A DNA stretch of 64,000 bases from Alphaproteobacteria bacterium (GTDB lineage Bacteria; Pseudomonadota; Alphaproteobacteria; Micropepsales; Micropepsaceae): contig CANJLC010000004.1 of assembly GCA_947475445.1 (NCBI GenBank), positions 82,757 to 146,756 of the forward strand, given 5' to 3'. Below, piece after piece: positions 27,417 through 39,442 of the stretch. The notes beneath the pieces were generated by a model. It ran no database searches and was not told where the DNA came from. It saw nothing but the letters and a program-made list of their open reading frames with translations. The stretch's first letter is position 1, and each line of letters starts with the position of its first letter. The position numbers and the translations under genes were made by a program.

Positions 27417-28520
27417 ATGTTCAATATTCTCGTGACCCCCGGTGACGGCATCGGCCCGGAAGTAATAGACGCCACCCGCCGCGTGCTGGGCTGGTTCCAG
27501 AAGAACCGCAAGTTCGAATTCCAGGTGGAAGAAGCCCTGATCGGCGGCACCGCCTATGAAAAGACCGGCCGTTCCGATCCCGACGACACCATCGCCAAGG
27601 CCATGAAGGCCGATGCCGTGCTGTTCGGCGCGGTGGGCGGGCCGCAATGGGACAATCTGCCATTCGAGAAGAAGCCCGAGCGCGGCCTGCTGCGCCTGCG
27701 CAAGGACCTTGAGCTGTTCGCCAACCTGCGCCCGGCCTTGTGCTTCGACGCGTTGAAAGATGCGTCCACCCTCAAGCCGGAAATCGTCTCGGGCCTCGAC
27801 ATATTGATCGTGCGCGAACTGACCGGCGGCGTCTATTTCGGCGAGCCCAAGGAAACCACGACGCTGCCCGATGGCCAGAAACGCGCCGTGGACACCCAAG
27901 TCTACACCACCAGCGAAATCGACCGCATCTGCCGCGTCGCGTTCGACCTGGCGCGGTTGCGGGCCAAGAAACTCCACTCCGCCGAGAAATCCAACGTAAT
28001 GGTGACGGGCGTGCTGTGGCGCCAGGTGGTAACGCAAGTCGCCAAGGATTACCCGGATGTCGAGCTGCACCATATCCTGGCCGACAACGCGGCCATGCAG
28101 CTGGTGCGCAATCCCAAGCAGTTCGACGTGATGGTGACCGACAATCTGTTTGGCGACGTGCTGTCGGACGAGGCGGCGCAGCTCACCGGCTCTATCGGCA
28201 TGCTGCCGTCCGCTTCGCTGGGCGCCAAGGCGCCGAACGGCAAGCAGGGTGCGCTGTATGAACCCATCCATGGCAGCGCCCCGGACATCGCGGGCAAGGG
28301 CCTTGCCAATCCCATCGCCTCCATCCTGTCGCTGGCGATGGCCTTCCGCTATTCCTTCAACCGCAGCGACGACGCCGTGCTGCTGGAAAAGGCCGTGGAT
28401 TGCGTGCTGGCCGAGGGCTTTCGCACCGGCGACATCATGCAGCCTGGCATGAACAAGGTGGGCACCAATGCGATGGCCGATGCCATCCTTGCGGCCCTGG
28501 ACAAAGTCTCCGCCAGATGA
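27417..28520 (+). CDS. leuB: 3-isopropylmalate dehydrogenase
   Basis: A 367-residue NAD-dependent decarboxylating dehydrogenase of leucine synthesis, which also acts on methylmalate in the citramalate route. It shows [15 protein letters not shown], the phosphate-binding GPQWD loop, [29 protein letters not shown], the metal-site [15 protein letters not shown] and [15 protein letters not shown]. The ATG at 27417 is two bases after the leuD stop. The upstream open frame overlaps leuD and is not used. The stop overlaps the start of the TPR-glycosyltransferase gene (ATGA). Confidence 0.96.
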   Translation: MFNILVTPGDGIGPEVIDATRRVLGWFQKNRKFEFQVEEALIGGTAYEKTGRSDPDDTIAKAMKADAVLFGAVGGPQWDNLPFEKKPERGLLRLRKDLELFANLRPALCFDALKDASTLKPEIVSGLDILIVRELTGGVYFGEPKETTTLPDGQKRAVDTQVYTTSEIDRICRVAFDLARLRAKKLHSAEKSNVMVTGVLWRQVVTQVAKDYPDVELHHILADNAAMQLVRNPKQFDVMVTDNLFGDVLSDEAAQLTGSIGMLPSASLGAKAPNGKQGALYEPIHGSAPDIAGKGLANPIASILSLAMAFRYSFNRSDDAVLLEKAVDCVLAEGFRTGDIMQPGMNKVGTNAMADAILAALDKVSAR

Positions 28521-31114
28521 GCGCCACCGGCCAAACCGTCCTGGAGCAGTTGCGGGCGCGGGCCAGTGGTCTGTTCCATAGCGGCCGCTTTGAAGAAGCC
28601 GCCGCTGCCTATAGCGGCATCCTGAAAATCGTGCCGTCGGATTTCGACGCCATTCATCACATGGGCATGGTGGCGATCCAGCTGGGCCATCTCGAGGAAG
28701 CCCGCAAGCTGCTGACCGCCGCCTTGAGCATCAATGCCAACCGCGCCGATGTCTGGATGCATCATGGCATGGCGATGCAGCACCTGAAGCGCACCGACGA
28801 TGCGGTGGCCAGCTATGAGCGGGCGCTCAGCATCCAGCCCGACCTCAATGAGGCCATCTATTGCATGGCCGTGACCCAGAAGGACGCCGGCCGCAGCCAG
28901 GACGCGCTGCGCAGCTTCAATGCCTTTCTCAACCAGCGCGCAGACCAGCCCATCGCCTTCCTGTTTCGCGGCGACCTGTTGCGCGAAACCGGCCAGATCG
29001 AGGCCGCGATGGCGGATTTTGAATCGGCCCTGACGTTGAACCCTGGATTTTTCGAAGCCTGGCTCCGCCGCGGCGCGCTGCTGGCCGAGACTGGCCGCAC
29101 GGAAGATGCGCTGGCCTGCTACGACAAGGCCGAAGCGCTGCTCCCGAACCGCGGCGATGTCTGGTACAATCGCGGCGTGGCGTTGCAGGACCTTGGCCGC
29201 AACGCCGAAGCGCTGGCCGCCTATGACAATGCCGTGAAATTCAGCCCGGATTTTCCGGATGCCTGGAACAACCGCGGCGCGGTGCTGCGCAATCTGGAAC
29301 GCAAGGAGGAGGCGCTGGCCAGTTTCGCCCGCGCCCTGGAACTCCAGCCCAGGCATATGCAGAGCCTGAACAACCAGGGCGCTGCCTTCAACGATTTGCA
29401 GCGCTATGATGAAGCCTTGGCCAGCTATGACAAGGCGCTGGAAGTGGCGCCCGAGCATGCCGAAGGCTGGTACAATCGCGGTGTGGCGCTCCACAATACC
29501 GGCAGCAACGAGGCAGCGCTTGCCGCCTATGACGAGTCGGTGGCGCGCAACCCCAAATTCACCCAGGCCTGGAACAACCGCGGCAGCGTGCTGCGCGCCG
29601 AAGTGCGGCTGGAAGAGGCGATGGGCAGTTTCGCCCGCGCCCTGGCGATTGATCCGCGCCATGCCGACACCTTGTCCAATGCCGGCTCGACCCTGCAGGA
29701 CCTCAAGCGCTACGCCGAAGCCAGCCGCGAATTCCGCAAGCTGGAAGCGGTGGCGCCCGACCACAAATACCTTTTGGGCGGCTTGGCCTATTCCGCCCTG
29801 ATGCTGTGCGATTGGGCGGAACTGGAAAGCCTGAGGCCCCGGCTGGAGGAAAGTGTGCGCAGCGGCAAATCCGTCATGCCGCCTTTCGCCTTTTCGGGAA
29901 TCTCGTCCGATCCGGCCCTGCTGCGCGTCAGCGCCGAGCATTATATCCATGACTTCCTGCCGGTGATGCCGGCCCAGACGCGGCCCGCCCCTTACGCGCA
30001 TCCGAAAATCCGCCTGGCCTATGTCTCCAACGATTTCCACGCCCACGCCACGGCGCGCCTGATGGCCGATCTGTTCGAGCGCCATGACCGTTCGCGTTTC
30101 GAGGTGATCGCCCTTTCGTTCGGCCCGGACGAGAAAAGCGACGTGCGCGAGCGGTTGAAAAAGGCGTTCGACCAGTTCCACGACGTGCGCAAGTTGCAGG
30201 ATGGCGAAGCCGCCGCCCTGATCCGCAAGCTGGAAGCCGATATCGTCATCGACCTGAAAGGCTACACCGAACATGCGCGGCCCGGGATCTTCGCCCGCAC
30301 GCCGGCGCCGGTGCAGGTCAATTATCTGGGTTTCCCCGGCACCATGGGCGCCAGCTTCATGGACTATGTCATCGCCGATCCCGTCATCCTGCCGATGGAC
30401 CAGCAGCCTTTCTTCTGCGAACAAATCGTTCAGTTGCCCGATACCTACCAGCCCAATGATCCGGCCCGCGTGATCGGCAAGGTGCCCAGCCGCGTCCAGG
30501 CCGGCCTGCCGGCCGAAGGCTTTGTCTTCAACAGCTTCAACAACAGCTGGAAGATTGCCGCGCCGGTGTTCGACGTGTGGATGCGGCTGCTGGAAAAGGT
30601 GCCGGGCAGCGTGCTGTGGCTGCTGGATGATGGCGCCAACGAAACCCTGCGCCGCCAGGCCCAGGCGCGCGGCATCGATCCGGCGCGCCTCATATTCGCG
30701 CCCAAGCTGGCGCATGCCGAGCATCTGGGGCGGCTTTGCCTGGCCGACCTGGTGCTGGATACCCAGCCCTACAACGCCCATACCACTGCCAGCGATGCGC
30801 TCTGGTGCGGCGTCCCGATGGTGACGCAGCTTGGCACCGCTTTCGCCGGACGGGTGGGCGCAAGCCTGCTCAATGCTGTCGGCCTGCCGGAACTGGTCAC
30901 CAGCGACAGCAGCGCCTATGAAGCGCTGGCGCTGTCCCTGGCGCAGGAGCCCAGGAAGCTCCAGGCGCTGAAGGAAAAGCTGGCGAAGAACATTAAAACC
31001 GCGCCCCTCTTCGATGCCGCGCGCTTCTGCCGCAATATCGAAGCGGCCTATATCAAGATGGCCGAAGCGGCGCAGAGCGGTGAAAAGCCCAAGGCATTTG
31101 CCGTTCCGGCCTGA
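28517..31114 (+). CDS. TPR-repeat GT41 (O-GlcNAc transferase/SPINDLY-type) glycosyltransferase
   Basis: An 865-residue fusion. Residues about 10-430 form about a dozen TPR units with the usual W/Y...N.G..L...G..EEAL..YD.AL...P pattern. From about 490 to the end is a GT41 domain with [63 protein letters not shown] and the nucleotide-sugar site [22 protein letters not shown]41 enzymes O-glycosylate proteins (O-GlcNAc or O-fucose) in the cytosol, with the TPR superhelix choosing the target. It overlaps leuB by four bases, so it is cotranscribed with leucine genes without obvious functional link. The acceptor is unknown. Confidence 0.9.
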   Translation: MSATGQTVLEQLRARASGLFHSGRFEEAAAAYSGILKIVPSDFDAIHHMGMVAIQLGHLEEARKLLTAALSINANRADVWMHHGMAMQHLKRTDDAVASYERALSIQPDLNEAIYCMAVTQKDAGRSQDALRSFNAFLNQRADQPIAFLFRGDLLRETGQIEAAMADFESALTLNPGFFEAWLRRGALLAETGRTEDALACYDKAEALLPNRGDVWYNRGVALQDLGRNAEALAAYDNAVKFSPDFPDAWNNRGAVLRNLERKEEALASFARALELQPRHMQSLNNQGAAFNDLQRYDEALASYDKALEVAPEHAEGWYNRGVALHNTGSNEAALAAYDESVARNPKFTQAWNNRGSVLRAEVRLEEAMGSFARALAIDPRHADTLSNAGSTLQDLKRYAEASREFRKLEAVAPDHKYLLGGLAYSALMLCDWAELESLRPRLEESVRSGKSVMPPFAFSGISSDPALLRVSAEHYIHDFLPVMPAQTRPAPYAHPKIRLAYVSNDFHAHATARLMADLFERHDRSRFEVIALSFGPDEKSDVRERLKKAFDQFHDVRKLQDGEAAALIRKLEADIVIDLKGYTEHARPGIFARTPAPVQVNYLGFPGTMGASFMDYVIADPVILPMDQQPFFCEQIVQLPDTYQPNDPARVIGKVPSRVQAGLPAEGFVFNSFNNSWKIAAPVFDVWMRLLEKVPGSVLWLLDDGANETLRRQAQARGIDPARLIFAPKLAHAEHLGRLCLADLVLDTQPYNAHTTASDALWCGVPMVTQLGTAFAGRVGASLLNAVGLPELVTSDSSAYEALALSLAQEPRKLQALKEKLAKNIKTAPLFDAARFCRNIEAAYIKMAEAAQSGEKPKAFAVPA

Positions 31115-31158
31115 TTCTTCGCAGTTGCGATAGCCCTCGACGCCGCGCGCTTCCCCGC

Positions 31159-31164
31159 TATAAT
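31159..31164 (+). promoter_or_regulatory. Possible -10 box for PQQ dehydrogenase operon
   Basis: A perfect TATAAT lies 46 bases before the ATG of the PQQ dehydrogenase, in the 95-base gap after the glycosyltransferase stop. The -35 region (about 31136-31141, CTCGAC) is a weak match. It is the only sigma70-like element in the gap. Confidence 0.35.
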
Positions 31165-31209
31165 CAAGAAAAAGGGGCGGGCTGCTCCATAAATTATTTG
31201 AGGGTGTTC

Positions 31210-33276
31210 ATGCGCGATCTTTCCCGCCGGATGGTTTTGTCTTTCCCGTTTGTCGCCGCCCTGCTGGGCCGCACATCGGCCTTTGCGCAAGGGGCGGCGA
31301 AGCCGGCCGACACCGAATGGCGCTATTACGCCGGCACCGCCGCCAGCAACCGCTACGCGCCGCTGGAGCAGATCAACGCCAAGAACTTCAACGACCTCGA
31401 ATTGGCCTGGCGCTTCAAGCCCGACATGCTGGGGCCCCGTCCCGAATATGTCTATGAAACCACGCCGCTGCTGATCAAGGGCAAGCTCTACACCACCGCC
31501 GGTTCGCGCCGCGCCGTGGTGTCGCTGGACGCCGCCAGCGGCGAAATGATCTGGATGCACAGCCTGGATGAAGGCGAGCGGGGCAGGAATGCGCCGCGGC
31601 AATATTCCGGCCATGGCGTGTCCTATTGGACCGACGGCAACGAGGCGCGCATTCTTTATGTCACGCCGGGTTATCAACTGGTGGCCCTGGACGCCACTAC
31701 CGGCATTCCGGTGCAGGATTTCGGCGTCAATGGCGTGGTGGACCTGAAGAAGGATGACGATCAGGAGATCGACCTCGTCACGGGCGAAGTGGGACTGCAT
31801 TCCACCCCCATGATCATCAAGGATGTGGCGGTGGTGGGCGCGGCGCATCTGTCGGGCGGCGCGCCGCGCACCCGCAAGAACGTCAATGGCTATGTGCGCG
31901 GCTTCGATGTACGGACGGGCAAGCGCAAATGGATTTTCCACACCATCCCGCGCAAGGGCGAGTTTGGTTATGACAGCTGGGCGGTGCCGGGCCAGGCGGA
32001 AGCGACCGGCAATGCCGGCGTCTGGGCGCAGATGTCCGCCGACCCCGAATTGGGCCTTGTCTATCTGCCGGTGGAATTGCCCACGGGCGATTACAACGGC
32101 CAGTATCGCGCGGGCAATGCGCTGTTTGGCGAAAGCATCGTGGCGGTGGATGCCGAAACCGGCCAGCGCAAATGGCATTACCAGCTTGTCCATCACGGGC
32201 TGTGGGACAATGACATTCCCTGCGCCTCCATCCTGTGCGACATCCCCGTCAATGGCAAAACCGTCAAGGCGCTGGCGCAGCCCACCAAGCAGTCTTTCCT
32301 CTATGTGCTGAACCGCGAGACCGGCGAGCCGGTTTGGCCCATCCGCGAAACCAAAGTGCCCAAGGGAAATGTGCCGGGCGAATGGTATGCGCCCACCCAG
32401 CCGGTGCCTTCCAAGCCGCCCGCCTATGACCGTCAGGGCGTCAGCATCGACGACCTGATCGATTTCACGCCCGCCCTGCGCGCGGAAGCGGAAAAGCTGG
32501 TGAAGAACTACACAATTGGCGGCATGTGGACACCGCCGACCCTGGCGGTGGCGGGCGGCAATCGCGGCACGCTGCACGCGCCCAGCTCTACGGGCGGCAC
32601 CAACTGGCCAGGCGGCGCCTATGATCCCGACACGCATATCGTCTATGTCTTTTCGCAGAGCATCGTCTCCAATTATGGTGTCATCAAAAATTCCAATACG
32701 GACGTTTCCGACTTTGACTATGTCAGCGGCGTTCCGGGGCAGGCGGTGCAACCCACCAGGCCGATGGGGGCGCCGCGCCCCGCGCCTGCGGCGCGCGCTG
32801 CCGCGCCTGCGGCCGGTGGTGGTGACGGTGAAGGCGGCGGCGCTCCCACGGTGCAGGGCCTGCCGCTCCTCAAGCCGCCCTATGGCCGCATTACCGCCAT
32901 CGACCTGACCAAGGGCGAGCATGCCTGGCAGATCGCCCATGGCGAAACGCCGGATAACATCAAGAACCATCCGGCGCTGAAAGGCCTGAAGATTCCCCGC
33001 ACCGGCCGTCCGGGCCTGCTGGGTCCGCTCTGCACCAAGTCCCTGGTGATCTGCGGCGAAGCCGGCTTCGCCATCACGCCGACGGGCGCGCGCGGCGCCA
33101 TGCTGCGCGCCTATGACAAGGCCACGGGCGAGGAAAAGGGCGCGGTCTATATGCCTGCGCCGCAAACCGGCTCGCCCATGACCTATATGCTGGGTGGCGA
33201 GCAATATCTGGTGGTGGCAACGGGTGGCGGCAGCACCTCGGCCGAGCTTCTGGCCTATCGCTTGCCGAGGTCGTGA
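31210..33276 (+). CDS. Periplasmic PQQ-dependent dehydrogenase (quinoprotein)
   Basis: A 688-residue beta-propeller quinoprotein of the glucose/alcohol dehydrogenase superfamily. The N-terminus RDLSRRMVLS followed by a hydrophobic stretch ending SAFAQ looks like a Tat or Sec signal. Propeller hallmarks include WRYYAGTAASNRYAPL, TAGSRRAVVSLDA, GLWDNDIPCASIL and LYVLNRETGEPVWPI. A Pro/Ala/Gly-rich stretch without fold signals interrupts blade sequence at about residues 520-555. ATG at 31210 was chosen over an upstream TTG because GAGGG precedes it. It is followed, with a one-base overlap, by its likely electron acceptor, a cytochrome c. No PQQ synthesis genes are here; the substrate is unknown. 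Confidence 0.9.
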   Translation: MRDLSRRMVLSFPFVAALLGRTSAFAQGAAKPADTEWRYYAGTAASNRYAPLEQINAKNFNDLELAWRFKPDMLGPRPEYVYETTPLLIKGKLYTTAGSRRAVVSLDAASGEMIWMHSLDEGERGRNAPRQYSGHGVSYWTDGNEARILYVTPGYQLVALDATTGIPVQDFGVNGVVDLKKDDDQEIDLVTGEVGLHSTPMIIKDVAVVGAAHLSGGAPRTRKNVNGYVRGFDVRTGKRKWIFHTIPRKGEFGYDSWAVPGQAEATGNAGVWAQMSADPELGLVYLPVELPTGDYNGQYRAGNALFGESIVAVDAETGQRKWHYQLVHHGLWDNDIPCASILCDIPVNGKTVKALAQPTKQSFLYVLNRETGEPVWPIRETKVPKGNVPGEWYAPTQPVPSKPPAYDRQGVSIDDLIDFTPALRAEAEKLVKNYTIGGMWTPPTLAVAGGNRGTLHAPSSTGGTNWPGGAYDPDTHIVYVFSQSIVSNYGVIKNSNTDVSDFDYVSGVPGQAVQPTRPMGAPRPAPAARAAAPAAGGGDGEGGGAPTVQGLPLLKPPYGRITAIDLTKGEHAWQIAHGETPDNIKNHPALKGLKIPRTGRPGLLGPLCTKSLVICGEAGFAITPTGARGAMLRAYDKATGEEKGAVYMPAPQTGSPMTYMLGGEQYLVVATGGGSTSAELLAYRLPRS

Positions 33277-33698
33277 TGAAAAGACTTTTTGTGATGTCCG
33301 CGGCTTTTGCTGTTTTCGCCCTCACCGCCGCGGCGCAGGAAACCCGTTCGGCATGGAGCGGCGTTTACACTGCCGCCCAGGCTGAGCGCGGCAAGGTGCT
33401 GTTCACGGAGAATTGCGCCAGATGCCATGGCGACAATCTGGCCGGGATCGAGATGGCGCCGGCGCTGTCGGGATCGTCCTTCCTTTCCAACTGGAATGGC
33501 GAGAATGTCGCCAATCTGGTGGACCGCATCCGTACCACCATGCCGGCGGATGATCCGGGCAAGCTCAGCCGGGTCAGCGCCACCGACCTGACCGCCTTCA
33601 TACTGGCCAGCAACGCGATGCCGGCAGGCGAATTCGAACTGGCGCGCGACCAGCCTTTGCAGGCCGCGATCCGCATTGACGCGCTGAAGCCGAACTAG
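33276..33698 (+). CDS. Periplasmic cytochrome c (electron acceptor of the PQQ dehydrogenase)
   Basis: A 140-residue class I cytochrome c. It has a signal peptide of about 20 residues (ending ALTAAAQ), the heme motif CARCH at residues 47-51 and a likely axial Met89 in TTMPADD. The start ATG at 33276 overlaps the dehydrogenase stop; a GTG one codon earlier is possible. The pairing of a quinoprotein and a monoheme cytochrome in one unit is a known arrangement, in which the reduced PQQ passes electrons to the cytochrome and on to the respiratory chain. Its stop abuts the stop of maeB on the other strand. Confidence 0.88.
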   Translation: MKRLFVMSAAFAVFALTAAAQETRSAWSGVYTAAQAERGKVLFTENCARCHGDNLAGIEMAPALSGSSFLSNWNGENVANLVDRIRTTMPADDPGKLSRVSATDLTAFILASNAMPAGEFELARDQPLQAAIRIDALKPN

Positions 33699-35969
<2,271 letters not shown>

Positions 35970-36109
35970 GGTGATTCCGGGGGGTTCGAAGCGTTACTCG
36001 TCCCACCGATTGAACGCTGGCGCAAGCCGCCTGCGCAAGGAATTTTGCCGGGCCGCGCCAAGGCGATGACAGCGTGCCCGGCTCTTAATCTGTATGCGGA
36101 ATGATTGGC

Positions 36110-36478
36110 TCAGGCCGCTTTGCTGCCCGGGGCCCCGGTCAGCCACAAAATGGCGATGAACAGGCCCTTGGCGCGCGGCAGCACCGCAAGGCAGAGGCCG
36201 GCAAAGATCAGCGACCAGAGCACGGCCTGGGTCCAGGTGGACATGGTGCTCATGGCCACGAACACCAGCATCACCGGGATGAAAATGTGGCCGACCACGA
36301 TCAGCGTCAGCCAGGGTGCGCCGTCATCGGCGCGGATGTCGGCGAAGCGTTCGCCGCAGGCGCTGCAGGCATCCACCTGCTTGAGATAGGCGCGGAACAA
36401 TTTGCCTTGGCCGCAATTGGGACATTTTCCCAAAAGCGCCCGGCGACCGGCCAGTTTCATGGTGACATCGTTTTTCAT
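36110..36478 (-). CDS. DUF983 zinc-ribbon membrane protein
   Basis: A 122-residue member of DUF983. A zinc-ribbon is formed by CPNCGQG and CSACGER near residues 20-45, followed by the conserved FADIRADDGAPW segment and two membrane helices (about 57-80 and 85-105). DUF983 genes are common in alphaproteobacteria, sometimes near cytochrome oxidase genes; the function is not known. The frame extends upstream, but the Met at 36478 gives the family N-terminus. It lies between ppc and maeB on the same strand. Confidence 0.85.
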   Translation of the reverse strand: MKNDVTMKLAGRRALLGKCPNCGQGKLFRAYLKQVDACSACGERFADIRADDGAPWLTLIVVGHIFIPVMLVFVAMSTMSTWTQAVLWSLIFAGLCLAVLPRAKGLFIAILWLTGAPGSKAA

Positions 36479-36572
36479 GCTTGGAATGTAAGCCTGAATT
36501 GCCCGATTGCAGTGCGGCAAAGTGGCTATGCGCGGTTTCGCGCGGGAAGGAAAAGGCGCTTTTCCGCCATTC

Positions 36573-39266
36573 CTAGCCCGAATTTCGCAGGCCCGCCGAA
36601 ACGCCGTTGATGGACATGTGAATGCCGTGATGGATGTCGGCATTGGCGTCGCCGGCGCGGCGGCGGCGCAGCAGGTCCACCTGCAAATGGTTGAGCGCGT
36701 CCACGTAAGGCAGCCGGCTCTCGATCGAGGCTTTGAGGCGTGGATCATTCTGCAACAGGCTGGTCTGGCCGCTGATCACCAGCACCGCTTCCACCGTGTC
36801 GTGCCATTCCGCCTCGATGCGGGCGGTGACGGCATTGGCCAAAGCGCGGTCTTCGACCAGGTCGGCATAGCGCCTCGCGATGGGCATGGAGGATTTTGCC
36901 AGCACCATTTCCATGTTGGCGATGGTGGTGCGCAGGGAAGGCGAGCTCTTGAACAAGGCGCGCAATTCTTCCAGGCCGATCTTGTCGGCGGCGGTGCCAA
37001 AACCATACCAGCCCGGCAGCATGACGCGCGCCTGGGACCAGGAAAACACCCAGGGAATGGCGCGCAGATCCTCGATGCGGCCTGACTGCTTGCGGGAGGC
37101 GGGGCGCGAACCGATCTTCAAATCGGCGATTTCCAGCAGCGGCGTGGCCTGGCGGAAATAGACTTCGAAATTGGGTGTGTCATAGACCAGCCCGCGATAG
37201 GCGCCATATGCCGCTTCGCTGAAGGCGGCCAGCATGGCGCCATCCTTGCCGTCGGCGGCGTCGCCTTCCGGGGACAGTTCCGCCAGCAGCGCGGCGGCGA
37301 CAATGGTTTCCAGCGAAGCGCGGCCGATTTCCGGGTCGCCATATTTCGACGCCACCACTTCGCCCTGTTCGGTGATGCGGATGCCGGTATGCGATGCGCC
37401 GGTGGGCAGGGCGCGAATGGCGTCGAAGCTGGAACTGCCGCCGCGGCCCACCGCGCCGCCGCGGCCATGGAAGAAGCGCATGCGGATGCCGCGCGCCTGG
37501 CCCAGCGCCACCAGCCGCGCGATGCCGGCGCGGATTTCCCAGTTGGAGGTGACATAACCGCCATCCTTGTTGCTGTCGGAATAGCCGATCATCACTTCCT
37601 GCAAATTGTCCTGGGCGGCAATCATGGCGCGGATGAGGGGCTGGTCGAAATACTCTCCCATCACATCGGCGCTGCGGCGAAGATCGTCGATGGTTTCGAA
37701 CAGGGGCACGATGCGCAGGGATGCTTTGGGCTGGGCGCCGGGCAGGAAGAGGCCTGCTTCCTTCATCAGCAGCGCGGTTTCCAGCAGGTCGGACGGCGTC
37801 GCCGATTTGGAGATCACATAATTTTCCACCGCGGCAGCGCCAAAACGGGTCTTGAGCTGCGCCGCCATGTCGGCAATCGCCAGCTCGCGCGTGGCTTCCT
37901 CGGAATATTGGGCGTAAGGCGAACGCAGTGGACGGGCATGGGAAAGCTCGCCCAGCAGCAGGGCGCTGCGGGCGGCTTCGTCCAGCGACAGGTAATCCTG
38001 CGAGACGTCCGCCACTTTCAGCAGTTCGGCAACGGCGCGTTCATGCACGTCGGAATTCTGGCGCACATCCATGGTGGCAAGATGAAATCCGAAGGCGCTG
38101 ATGGCCTCGCGCAAATTCTGCAGCCGTCCTTCCGCCAGGTCCGCGTCGCCGCTTTCCTTCAGCGAGGCGGCGATGATGTCCAGGTCGGCGGCGAAATCTT
38201 CCGGGCCGGCATAGGCGTCCGCCTTGTAGCGCGCGGCGCGCGACGGTCCGCGTCCCAGCAGGGCCATGCGGGTCGCCGCCATGCGGGCGTAACAGGCCAC
38301 CAGGGCGCGGCGATAAGGCTCGTCACCCTGATGCACCGAGATGTCGGCGGGTGAGGCGGCCAGTTTTTTCAGGTTGGCGCTGGTTGAGACCAGTGAATCC
38401 GACAGCGACAACTCCGCGCCCAGGGCATGGATTTCCGACAAATAGTGATCCAGCACCAGCTCGGCCTGGTGGCGCACCGCATAATCCAGCGTCTGCGGCG
38501 AGACATTGGGATTGCCGTCGCGGTCGCCGCCCACCCAGGAGCCGGGGCGCAGGAAGGCCATCATCTCGCCGTCCAGCTGGAACAGCCGCGCCAGCCTGCG
38601 TTTGACGGCCGGCACCTGTGTCAGGAAGGTGCGCGAGAAAACGGAAAGATTGTTGTCGATTTCGTCGCTGACCTGGATGCGGGTGTCGCGCAGCATGCGC
38701 GTCTGCCACAGGATGCGGATCTCGCGCTTGAGCTGGGCGTCGATCTCGGCCTGCTCGCTGGTCTGGGCGCTGGCGCGCTCGCGGTTCTCCAGCAGCTGGC
38801 CGATCTCGGTCTCGCGGTCCAGGATGGATTTGCGCCGCACCTCGGTGGGGTGCGCCGTGATCACCGGCACGAACAACGCATCCTTCAGGAACGCCCTGAC
38901 GCGCTTGGCGCTCAGCCGGGCGGATGTCTCAAGCCGCTGCACCGGGCCCGAGCCCAACGCCTTGGTCTGGCGGCGCAAGGCATGGTCGTCTGCCGTGTTG
39001 GCGAGCTGGGAGAAGATGGTAAAGGCCCGGATCAGCAGCAGCATGTCGGGCTGGGAGAGGCCGACCAGCAGCCGGTCCAGCGCGAGTTCCCCTGCGCCGG
39101 CGCGGTAATCGCCCACCGACTGGCGGCGTATATCTTCCACCAGGTCGAACGCTTTGGACCCGTGCTGCTCGCGGATGACCTCGCCCAGCAGCCGCCCCAA
39201 AAGGCGGATGGCGGCGCGGTCTTCGCTGACCGGCTTTTGTTCGGCAGTTTTTTGCCCAATCCCCAT
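36573..39266 (-). CDS. ppc: Phosphoenolpyruvate carboxylase
   Basis: An 897-residue anaplerotic enzyme that carboxylates PEP to oxaloacetate. Catalytic signatures are complete: VITAHPTEVRRKSIL with the active His, GGDRDGNPNVS, GYSDSNKDGGYVTSN, and the FHGRGGAVGRGG loop. The C-terminus ends HMSINGVSAGLRNSG, slightly past the usual NTG end. Length fits bacterial PEPC. The Met at 39266 was taken as start; the six codons before it lack a ribosome site. Located upstream of DUF983 and maeB on the same strand. Confidence 0.97.
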   Translation of the reverse strand: MGIGQKTAEQKPVSEDRAAIRLLGRLLGEVIREQHGSKAFDLVEDIRRQSVGDYRAGAGELALDRLLVGLSQPDMLLLIRAFTIFSQLANTADDHALRRQTKALGSGPVQRLETSARLSAKRVRAFLKDALFVPVITAHPTEVRRKSILDRETEIGQLLENRERASAQTSEQAEIDAQLKREIRILWQTRMLRDTRIQVSDEIDNNLSVFSRTFLTQVPAVKRRLARLFQLDGEMMAFLRPGSWVGGDRDGNPNVSPQTLDYAVRHQAELVLDHYLSEIHALGAELSLSDSLVSTSANLKKLAASPADISVHQGDEPYRRALVACYARMAATRMALLGRGPSRAARYKADAYAGPEDFAADLDIIAASLKESGDADLAEGRLQNLREAISAFGFHLATMDVRQNSDVHERAVAELLKVADVSQDYLSLDEAARSALLLGELSHARPLRSPYAQYSEEATRELAIADMAAQLKTRFGAAAVENYVISKSATPSDLLETALLMKEAGLFLPGAQPKASLRIVPLFETIDDLRRSADVMGEYFDQPLIRAMIAAQDNLQEVMIGYSDSNKDGGYVTSNWEIRAGIARLVALGQARGIRMRFFHGRGGAVGRGGSSSFDAIRALPTGASHTGIRITEQGEVVASKYGDPEIGRASLETIVAAALLAELSPEGDAADGKDGAMLAAFSEAAYGAYRGLVYDTPNFEVYFRQATPLLEIADLKIGSRPASRKQSGRIEDLRAIPWVFSWSQARVMLPGWYGFGTAADKIGLEELRALFKSSPSLRTTIANMEMVLAKSSMPIARRYADLVEDRALANAVTARIEAEWHDTVEAVLVISGQTSLLQNDPRLKASIESRLPYVDALNHLQVDLLRRRRAGDANADIHHGIHMSINGVSAGLRNSG

Positions 39267-39442
39267 GTGCCTGCACAGTAGCAACCGCGCCCGCTGCTTT
39301 CGAGCCGGGTGGCTGAGACAATTTCGCCCCCAAGGTCCCCGGAAAACACGACAAATTATCGGCCGTGCGGCCGGGCCGGGACGTTTTGCCTATTGCGGCT
39401 GGCTGGCATAGGCTTTCCGGCACTTTATCGGTGGATTGCGGC

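Noticed and set aside
28349..30781. An 810-residue open frame antisense to the TPR-GT41 gene
   Set aside because: It is explained by the codon bias of the TPR repeats on the coding strand; no domain content.
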